Below, one piece after another: positions 1-5,968 of a stretch of DNA of 19,635 nt. The stretch lies in the NCBI GenBank assembly GCA_913044085.1, contig CAJWNW010000023.1, positions 1 through 19,635 on the forward strand, in the 5' to 3' direction. The position numbers and the translations under genes are program-made. Position 1 is the stretch's first letter; each line of letters opens with the position of its first letter. Below the pieces are notes generated by a model, which saw nothing but the letters and a program-made list of their open reading frames with translations, did no database searches and was not told the DNA's origin. This DNA is from an uncultured Flavobacteriaceae bacterium (GTDB lineage Bacteria; Bacteroidota; Bacteroidia; Flavobacteriales; Flavobacteriaceae).

Positions 1-2
1 CC

Positions 3-629
3 AAAGCACAAAAAGAAGAAATTATTGCCATTTCAGATTTGATAAAACACGAAGTTAACGTTAAAGAAATCAAGCTTTTGGAGGATACATCTGATATTTT
101 AGTCAAACAAATCAAGCCCAATTTTAAGGTCTTAGGTCCGCGTTTTGGAAAAGACATGAAACAAGTGGTGGCGGCCATTCAGAAATTTGATGCGGATGAT
201 ATCCAAAAAATTGAAGAAAAAGGGGTTTTAGCCCTTGAAATTAATGGAAAAAGTATTAATTTACAAATCAGCGATGTAGAGATTTCTTCTCAGGACATTG
301 AGGGCTGGCTTGTTGCCAACCAAGGTGCTGTAACTGTCGCCTTGGACGTGACAATTACAGAGGCCTTGAAGGCCGAAGGCATTGCACGTGAGCTAGTAAA
401 TCGAATTCAAAATTTAAGAAAAGATTCAGGCTTTGAAGTAACGGATATGATTGATGTTTTTATTTTAAATAATGAATTTATGGACAAAGCTGTTCAAAAT
501 AACTTAGAGTACATCAAAGCTGAAACATTAACACACACATTACACACAGTAAACGAACTTGAAAATGGGACTGAGGTCAATTTTGATGCTATTACCACCA
601 AGTTATTAATTAAAAAACACATAAAATAA
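3..629 (+). CDS. ileS: Isoleucyl-tRNA synthetase, C-terminal part (partial)
   Basis: This is the end of the cytoplasmic enzyme that charges tRNA-Ile with isoleucine. The reading frame is open from base 3, so the gene begins outside the window and only about 208 residues are present. The visible part is the extreme C-terminal region after the catalytic core and anticodon-binding helices. Its most recognisable stretch is the segment around TEALKAEGIARELVNRIQ followed by NLRKDSGFEVTD, typical of the long bacterial/eukaryote-like IleRS type found in Bacteroidota. No zinc-finger cysteines are seen at the end, as expected for that type. It is followed after 6 bases by a DksA-like gene and then lspA; the ileS-lspA link is a widely conserved arrangement. 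The family is clear; nothing can be said about the missing N-terminal part. Confidence 0.95.
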   Translation, partial: KAQKEEIIAISDLIKHEVNVKEIKLLEDTSDILVKQIKPNFKVLGPRFGKDMKQVVAAIQKFDADDIQKIEEKGVLALEINGKSINLQISDVEISSQDIEGWLVANQGAVTVALDVTITEALKAEGIARELVNRIQNLRKDSGFEVTDMIDVFILNNEFMDKAVQNNLEYIKAETLTHTLHTVNELENGTEVNFDAITTKLLIKKHIK

Positions 630-635
630 AAGGCT

Positions 636-1013
636 ATGGAAACACCTGTTAAATATTCCGATAAAGACCTAGAAGCATTTAAAACACTGATTTTAAAGAA
701 GATTGAAAAGGCGCAACACGATTTAGAATTGATTAAAAGTGCTTATATGAACGATCTTAACAATGGTACTGAAGACACTTCACCGACCTTTAAAGCTTTT
801 GATGAAGGCAGTCAGGTCATGAGTAAAGAATCCAATGCGCAATTGGCAATTCGTCAAGAAAAATTTATCCGAGATTTAAAAAATGCCTTGATTCGAATTC
901 AGAATAAAACCTATGGCATATGCCGTGTGACAGGAAAGCTTATCAACAAAAAGCGTTTGGAGCTCGTACCTCATGCCACTCTAAGTATTGAAGCAAAGAA
1001 CATGCAAAAATAG
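636..1013 (+). CDS. DksA/TraR-family protein lacking the zinc-binding cysteines
   Basis: A 125-residue cytoplasmic protein of the DksA/TraR family. DksA proteins bind the RNA polymerase secondary channel and, with ppGpp, adjust promoter activity. Residues 10-90 are predicted helical and charged, matching the coiled-coil. The C-terminal segment YGICRVTGKLINKKRLELVP followed by HATLSIEAK has the fold signature of the DksA zinc finger. However, only Cys96 of the normal four cysteines remains: Gly100 sits at the second position, and the second pair is absent. The acidic tip motif of enterobacterial DksA (DxxDxA) is not obvious. It starts 6 bases after ileS behind an AAAAGG sequence and ends one base before lspA, so the three genes are probably co-transcribed. 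Family membership is solid; a true ppGpp-cofactor role is not shown. Confidence 0.88.
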   Translation: METPVKYSDKDLEAFKTLILKKIEKAQHDLELIKSAYMNDLNNGTEDTSPTFKAFDEGSQVMSKESNAQLAIRQEKFIRDLKNALIRIQNKTYGICRVTGKLINKKRLELVPHATLSIEAKNMQK

Positions 1014-1014
1014 T

Positions 1015-1668
1015 ATGACGAAACAGCAAGTTTTCGCTATTATTCTTATCGTACTTTCCATTGATCAATGCTCAAAAATTTACATCAAAACTCATTTCGA
1101 GCTTGGGCAAGAGCTCGTCATTTTTAATTGGTTTAAAATTCTTTTTGTAGAAAATGATGGCATGGCTTGGGGCGCAAAACTTAGTGATTTCACCTCCATT
1201 ATATCTGATAAATCTGCTAAGTTGTGTCTTACAATATTTAGAATTTTAGCCCTTACTGGTATTGGCTATTGGTTGTTTGGGCTTATCAAAAAGCAAGCTT
1301 ATCGATTTTTAATTTTGGCAGTTTCATTGGTGTTCTCAGGTGCACTTGGCAATATTTTAGATTCAGTTTTTTATGGGATTTTTTTCGATGACAGTCTAGG
1401 GCAGAAGGCGGTATTTTTTCCAGACAAGGGCTATAGCAGTTTGTTTTATGGAAATGTTGTTGACATGCTTTACTTTCCACTCTACAAGGGCTATTTTCCA
1501 GATTGGTTTCCATTTATAGGCGGCCATTATTTTACATTTTTCAACCCTGTTTTCAATGTGGCGGATGTGGCCATCAGTATTGGTGTTGGCCTGCTAATTT
1601 TATGTAACATGGGCAATAAAACTTCAAAAAAATCCTCTTTTAGAATTGATAAATCTGATTTGGTGTAA
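1015..1668 (+). CDS. lspA: Lipoprotein signal peptidase (signal peptidase II)
   Basis: Inner-membrane aspartyl protease that removes signal peptides from diacylglyceryl-modified prolipoproteins. The ATG at 1015, one base after the upstream stop, gives a 217-residue protein; an upstream start at 988 would overlap the DksA-like gene and add residues before the first helix. Visible motifs are IDQCSKIYIK in helix 1, the FVENDGMAWG block, GNVVDMLYFPL with the first catalytic Asp, and FNVADVAIS with the second. Several hydrophobic helices are evident. The long loop between the second and third blocks (around FPDKGYSSLFYGN and FPDWFPFIGGHYF) makes it longer than the roughly 160-residue proteobacterial enzyme, which is usual in Bacteroidota. 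Its 3' end overlaps the convergent cyclo-ligase gene by 29 bases. Confidence 0.95.
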   Translation: MTKQQVFAIILIVLSIDQCSKIYIKTHFELGQELVIFNWFKILFVENDGMAWGAKLSDFTSIISDKSAKLCLTIFRILALTGIGYWLFGLIKKQAYRFLILAVSLVFSGALGNILDSVFYGIFFDDSLGQKAVFFPDKGYSSLFYGNVVDMLYFPLYKGYFPDWFPFIGGHYFTFFNPVFNVADVAISIGVGLLILCNMGNKTSKKSSFRIDKSDLV

Positions 1669-2200
1669 GACAATAATCCAATGCAATATCATTTGGTTGA
1701 ATGTCTTTAATTTTTTCATCAGCTTCAAAAAAGGAGAGTCCGATTTTCACTGCATTAGGACAGTTTTTTAAAAAGCCATCATAGAATCCTTTTCCGTAGC
1801 CGACCCGATGCCCAACTTTATCAAACGCCAACAAAGGCACAAAAATCACCTCAAGCTTTGAGGCTTTAATTTGCAGCCCATCTTGGGGCTCTGGAATGTT
1901 CCATATATTTGGTTTAATCGTCGTATTATCCGTTAGTAAATAATGGCTCATTTCACCATTTAAAATATCACTTTTTGGAATGACAATATTTTTATCTCTC
2001 CCATATAATATACTCAATAGTGGTTCTGTTTCAACTTCTTTTAGGTGTTTAATCGTTAAAAAAAGGTGGTAAAAAGAGGCTTCCCAAATAGGAAGTTTAA
2101 GCGCTTGGTTGGCAATTTCTAAACTCAAGCTATTTATGGTTGAAGGCGTTAGTGATTTGCGCTTCTGTTTGTAGGCTGTTCTGAGGTGTTGTTTTTTCAT
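1640..2200 (-). CDS. 5-formyltetrahydrofolate cyclo-ligase (MTHFS family)
   Basis: A 186-residue cytoplasmic enzyme that uses ATP to convert 5-formyl-THF to 5,10-methenyl-THF, returning a folate storage form to the one-carbon pool. The N-terminal basic segment KKQHLRTAYKQKRKSL supplies typical phosphate-contacting residues. The C-terminal signature VPLLAFDKVGHRVGYGKGFY, followed by D, is diagnostic for the family (ygfA/fau in Escherichia coli). Length is normal. Its ATG overlaps the TGA of the upstream deacylase gene in an ATGA arrangement, so translation is likely coupled and it is the third gene of a rimK operon. Its stop lies inside the 3' end of lspA on the other strand. Confidence 0.95.
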   Translation of the reverse strand: MKKQHLRTAYKQKRKSLTPSTINSLSLEIANQALKLPIWEASFYHLFLTIKHLKEVETEPLLSILYGRDKNIVIPKSDILNGEMSHYLLTDNTTIKPNIWNIPEPQDGLQIKASKLEVIFVPLLAFDKVGHRVGYGKGFYDGFLKNCPNAVKIGLSFFEADEKIKDIQPNDIALDYCLTPNQIYQF

Positions 2201-3168
2201 CTAGTCGTTTTTGTAGAAAAGCGTAACAAAGCGTCTCCTTTGTAAACAATGGGGTCTTCATTAATATTTATAACATAGCCCACACAATCGGCTTTAATAG
2301 ACTGGTTAAATTTTCCATAAGCATCTGTAATATAGCCTAGTACAGTTCCCTTTTCAACTTTTGAATTAAGCTTTATTAACGGGCGGAACAATCCAGAAGT
2401 CTTGGCTCTGATCCATTTACTTTCCTCGACAAAAATGATTTGTTTTTTAGGGGCTGAAACTTTGAATTTAGAATTTAACATATCTAGATGGTTCAAAATA
2501 CGTTTGGCGCCATTGACGCCTGAATTGGTCACCAATCTGTCAATGTGATTTGATTTACCGCCTTCAAAAAGTATCATTGGAATGTTGATTTTATCACAAG
2601 CACTTCGAAGGGATTTAGGAATTTTTTTTGAGTAAACAACAAAGGGTGCTCCATAGGCTTTGGCCCATTTTTTGAGTTTTGGGGCTTGCTTGACAATTCG
2701 AATTTGAGGTGCATTAAAACGTCCTGCACCGCCAGTATGGTGATCAATGATAAAATCTATTTGCGGAATGATTTCATGCATCAATTTATAAGCTACTTGA
2801 CTGGCCAATGAACCTGTTTTTGAGCCTGGGAAAACACGGTTTAAATCCCGACCATCTGGCAGTTCCCGCGATTTATTCAAAAACCCAAATATATTTAAAA
2901 CGGGGATGCAAATGATGGTTCCTTTTTTTGGCTTATTAATCCCCTTTGCAATCAATTGTCTTACAATTTCAACCCCATTTACCTCATCACCGTGAATGCC
3001 TGCTATAAAGAGCACCACAGGCCCAGGCTTTTTAGAACGGTTGATTATGACCGGTACTTCCACACTTGTTTGTGTGTGAAGCTTAGCAACATGAAAATTA
3101 ATTTCCCGAGATTCGCCAGCTGCAATCTTTTCTCCTAAAATGTATAAAACTGAATTGTGTGAATTCAT
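2197..3168 (-). CDS. Succinylglutamate desuccinylase/aspartoacylase-family zinc hydrolase
   Basis: A 323-residue cytoplasmic zinc-dependent amidohydrolase of the M14-like ASTE/ASPA family, whose characterised members cleave N-acyl or amide bonds on acidic amino acids. The metal motif GIHGDEVNGVEIVRQ supplies His and Glu, and IIDHHTGGAGRFNAPQIR supplies the third ligand. ILFEGGKSNHIDR carries the probable catalytic Glu. The last 65 residues (from SGLFRPLIKL to the end) look like the biotinyl/lipoyl-like barrel common in this subfamily. There is no signal peptide. It sits between rimK (TAATG stop/start overlap) and the folate cyclo-ligase (ATGA overlap), so all three are probably translated from one mRNA. 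The natural substrate is unknown. The coupling to rimK suggests a glutamylated or otherwise amide-linked acidic substrate, but that is inference. Confidence 0.9.
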   Translation of the reverse strand: MNSHNSVLYILGEKIAAGESREINFHVAKLHTQTSVEVPVIINRSKKPGPVVLFIAGIHGDEVNGVEIVRQLIAKGINKPKKGTIICIPVLNIFGFLNKSRELPDGRDLNRVFPGSKTGSLASQVAYKLMHEIIPQIDFIIDHHTGGAGRFNAPQIRIVKQAPKLKKWAKAYGAPFVVYSKKIPKSLRSACDKINIPMILFEGGKSNHIDRLVTNSGVNGAKRILNHLDMLNSKFKVSAPKKQIIFVEESKWIRAKTSGLFRPLIKLNSKVEKGTVLGYITDAYGKFNQSIKADCVGYVININEDPIVYKGDALLRFSTKTTR

Positions 3169-4043
3169 TAACGTCTGTTTCTTTCAATGAATGTAATAAT
3201 CGCTTTAGCAATGTTTTTTTCTGAAGCGCCTTCAATCCCCTCCAGACCAGGTGTGGAATTGATTTCCATAATTAGCGGCCCTCTTTTGGATTGCAAAAGG
3301 TCTACCCCACAAATAGGGAGCTTTAGTTGTCGTGCCGATTTGATAGCGATTTTTAGTTCAGGTTCTGACATTCTGTAATATTCATAGGTACCCCCACGGT
3401 GTAAATTAGAACGAAATTCACCAGGCTTACCGCGGCGTTTCATAGCTCCAACAACTTGGCCATCTACAATAAAAGCACGGACATCCACCCCTTTTGCCTC
3501 GGAAATATATTCTTGAACCAAGGCCCTTGCTTGTAAGCCATTAAAGGCTTCCAAAACAGATTCCGCTGCATTTTTAGATTCCGCCAGAACAACCCCAAGA
3601 CCTTGCGTTCCTTCCAATAGTTTTATAACTACGGGGGTTCCACCTACAAGTTCAATAACTTCTTCAACGTCTTTGGAGTAATTTGTAAAAACGGTTTTCG
3701 GCATGTCTATTCCCCCTTTCGAAAGGTGTTGAAAACTGCGCAATTTATCGCGAGATCGAATGATGGCATCTGATGAAACGGTAGAAAATACATTCATCAT
3801 TTCAAACTGTCGTACCACTGCGCATCCATAGAAAGTCACTGAAGCACCAATCCTTGGGATGATGGCATCTACATCATTGAGGTATCTGTCTTTGTAATAA
3901 ATTGTTGGCTTTTCTTTCTCAATAATCAAGTCACAATTTAAAGGATCTATGACCTGAACATCATGCCCCCGATCTTCCGCTTCCTCAACAAGCCTTCGAG
4001 TTGAGTATAAATTTTTATTTCTTGATAAAATGACAATATTCAT
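3168..4043 (-). CDS. rimK: RimK-type ATP-grasp glutamate ligase (S6 modification family)
   Basis: A 291-residue ATP-grasp ligase. Escherichia coli RimK adds glutamates to the C-terminus of ribosomal protein S6, and relatives make related poly-alpha-glutamates. The start was placed at the ATG ending at 4043, giving MNIVILSRNKNLYSTRRLVE; a TTG ten codons upstream is less likely, and an AAAGG lies just ahead of the ATG. Visible parts are the N-terminal pre-ATP-grasp domain (1-95), the glycine-rich loop LLEGTQGLGVVLAESKNA, VDVRAFIVDGQVVGAMKRRG, and the metal/ATP segment GPLIMEINSTPGLEGIE. Length is close to the 300-residue bacterial enzyme. It is the first gene of a tightly overlapping operon with a zinc deacylase and a folate cyclo-ligase, and is divergent from uvrC across about 90 bases. 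Confidence 0.93.
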   Translation of the reverse strand: MNIVILSRNKNLYSTRRLVEEAEDRGHDVQVIDPLNCDLIIEKEKPTIYYKDRYLNDVDAIIPRIGASVTFYGCAVVRQFEMMNVFSTVSSDAIIRSRDKLRSFQHLSKGGIDMPKTVFTNYSKDVEEVIELVGGTPVVIKLLEGTQGLGVVLAESKNAAESVLEAFNGLQARALVQEYISEAKGVDVRAFIVDGQVVGAMKRRGKPGEFRSNLHRGGTYEYYRMSEPELKIAIKSARQLKLPICGVDLLQSKRGPLIMEINSTPGLEGIEGASEKNIAKAIITFIERNRR

Positions 4044-4097
4044 GTTATAAATGGCCTTTAATTTTTGCAACAATATACTAAAAAAGTAGTATCGATT

Positions 4098-4127
4098 TTT
4101 AGGATGTTGAGAATTAGTATACCTTTG
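4098..4127 (+). promoter_or_regulatory. Probable uvrC promoter with leaderless start
   Basis: TACCTTTG at 4120-4127 matches the Bacteroidota -7 box TAnnTTTG. A T-rich -33-like element (TTT at 4098-4100) lies 19 bases upstream. The uvrC ATG begins only 5 bases after the box, so transcription would start at or next to the start codon. The -7 match is read directly from the sequence; promoter activity is inferred. Confidence 0.6.
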
Positions 4128-4132
4128 GTATT

Positions 4133-5968
4133 ATGGCGCCACTAAGCATCGAAATACAACTCAAAACACTCCCCAACAGTCCTGGAGTATATCAGTTTTT
4201 TGATGTCAAAGACAAGATTCTTTACATTGGTAAAGCCAAGAACTTAAAAAAACGCGTTCGCTCTTACTTTAACAAGAATCAAGACCAGGCCAAGACTCAT
4301 GTTTTAGTTAAGAAAATAAGATTCATTAAGCACATTGTTGTCGCGACTGAGACCGATGCCCTTTTGCTAGAAAATAACCTCATCAAAAAACACCAACCGC
4401 GTTATAATGTACTACTCAAAGATGACAAGTCCTATCCATGGATTTGTATAAAAAACGAACGGTTTCCAAGATTATTTTCTACCCGTCGTGTTATTAAAGA
4501 CGGATCTGAGTATTTTGGTCCTTATTCCAGTGTTAAAGTTGTGAACACCATCATTAATTTGATAAAATCGCTTTATCCAATTCGCATAGAAAATTATAAT
4601 TTTTCTCAAAAAAAAATAAATAATTCTAAAACAGACATTTTTTTAAAAACACACAGCCACCAAGGACACTTTCTTGTCCTGGGTTTTGCAGAGCGTCCCA
4701 AAAAGCTGACACGAGATTTTATTTCCGAAAAGGATTATATAGAAAATATGCTATTTGTAAAGCAAATATTGAATGGAAAACTCGGTAATATAAAAAAAAC
4801 ACTTCGCAATAAAATGTTTAAGTTTTCAAATTTGAATCAGTTTGAAGAAGCCCAATCTTTTAAAGAGAAAATTATGATTCTGGAGAACTATCAGGCCAGG
4901 TCCACCATTGTGAATCCAAAAATTAGTGATGTCGAGGTGTACAGCATTGTCAGCGACGAGAGCTATGCCTATGTGAATTTTTTGCAAGTGTCTCACGGCG
5001 CCATTATTAGGGCACATACTATGGAATTGAAAAAAAAGCTGGACGAAACAGACGCTGAACTTTTAACTTTGGCCATTATGGAAATGCGCCAAAGATTTCA
5101 GCTGAAATCCAAAGAGGTATATTTACCTTTTAAGGTTGAATTGGGATTTAATTTAAAATGTACGGTCCCGAAGGTTGGGGATAAAAAGCAGCTTATAGAC
5201 CTGTCTTTGCGCAATGCCAAATACCAACGTCTAGAAAAATTGAAACAAGTTAAAATTACAGATCCAGACCGTCATGTGAAACGCATTATGGCCCAAATGA
5301 AATCAGATCTTCGGCTCAAGGATGCCCCCACCCATATTGAATGTTTTGACAATTCAAACATTCAGGGAACGCATCCAGTTGCCGCCTGTGTGGTTTTTAG
5401 AAATGGAAAACCCAGCAAAAAAGAATACCGTCATTTTAACATCAAAACTGTAAAAGGTCCAGACGACTTTGCTTCAATGACAGAGGTAGTTTACCGCCGT
5501 TACAAACGTTTAACAGAAGAAAAAAAACCACTTCCTCAGCTTGTGATTATTGATGGGGGTAAAGGTCAATTGTCTGCAGCTCTAAAAAGTTTGGACGCCC
5601 TTGGCTTGCGTTCAAAAATTGCGATTATTGGCATAGCAAAAAGATTGGAAGAATTATTTTACCCAAATGATCCAATTCCCTTATATTTAGACAAGAAAAG
5701 TGAAACTTTGAAAATCATTCAACAATTGAGAAATGAAGCACACCGTTTTGGTGTCGATCACCATCGGAACAGGCGCAGTAAATCTGCTTTGTATTCTGAG
5801 TTAGAATCTATCCCTGGTATCGGCGATAAAACACGAGTCGAATTGTTAAAGGCCTTCAAATCACCTCAGCGTGTTTCTTTTGCGAAGTTGGATGAATTAG
5901 AACAAATCATTGGATGCTCTAAAGCCCAAAAAGTTTATAATTATTACCATTCTAAAAATGAAGCTTAA
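4133..5968 (+). CDS. uvrC: Excinuclease ABC subunit C
   Basis: The nuclease that makes both incisions in UvrABC nucleotide excision repair, 611 residues, of normal length. Domains in order: GIY-YIG nuclease (about 15-95, with SPGVYQFF and LYIGKAKNLKKRVRSYF), a linker, the UVR UvrB-binding helix (about 230-255, FEEAQSFKEKIMILENY), the RNase H-like nuclease (about 370-530, with ECFDNSNIQGT and LVIIDGGKGQLSAA), and tandem helix-hairpin-helix motifs at the C-terminus (SIPGIGDKTRVELLKAF, IIGCSKAQKVYNYY). The oddity is residues 150-190. Here UvrC normally carries four cysteines that bind a 4Fe-4S cluster, with a CKGPC-type final pair. This protein has RIENYNF at the first site and no cysteine at all between residues 106 and 250, although the frame is intact on both sides. 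Its stop overlaps the next gene by 11 bases. A RimK operon lies divergently upstream. Confidence 0.97.
   Translation: MAPLSIEIQLKTLPNSPGVYQFFDVKDKILYIGKAKNLKKRVRSYFNKNQDQAKTHVLVKKIRFIKHIVVATETDALLLENNLIKKHQPRYNVLLKDDKSYPWICIKNERFPRLFSTRRVIKDGSEYFGPYSSVKVVNTIINLIKSLYPIRIENYNFSQKKINNSKTDIFLKTHSHQGHFLVLGFAERPKKLTRDFISEKDYIENMLFVKQILNGKLGNIKKTLRNKMFKFSNLNQFEEAQSFKEKIMILENYQARSTIVNPKISDVEVYSIVSDESYAYVNFLQVSHGAIIRAHTMELKKKLDETDAELLTLAIMEMRQRFQLKSKEVYLPFKVELGFNLKCTVPKVGDKKQLIDLSLRNAKYQRLEKLKQVKITDPDRHVKRIMAQMKSDLRLKDAPTHIECFDNSNIQGTHPVAACVVFRNGKPSKKEYRHFNIKTVKGPDDFASMTEVVYRRYKRLTEEKKPLPQLVIIDGGKGQLSAALKSLDALGLRSKIAIIGIAKRLEELFYPNDPIPLYLDKKSETLKIIQQLRNEAHRFGVDHHRNRRSKSALYSELESIPGIGDKTRVELLKAFKSPQRVSFAKLDELEQIIGCSKAQKVYNYYHSKNEA

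Noticed and set aside
988..1014. Longer lspA start at 988.
   Set aside because: It lies inside the DksA-like gene and adds a polar tail before the first membrane helix; the ATG at 1015 fits the family better.
4671..4688. Inverted repeat AGGACA/TGTCCT inside uvrC, as a possible insertion footprint or attenuator.
   Set aside because: It is a short 6-base stem inside coding sequence with no target duplication; best treated as chance.
4640..4760. A CPGFC pattern appears in another frame of the divergent uvrC region, hinting at a frameshifted cysteine motif.
   Set aside because: The spacing of the first two expected cysteines is not met in that frame, the flanking frame-0 sequence is intact on both sides, and two compensating shifts would be needed.
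5910..5957. Longer patatin start at 5910.
   Set aside because: It would bury the signal peptide 16 residues in and overlap uvrC by 59 bases; the ATG at 5958 gives a normal signal peptide.
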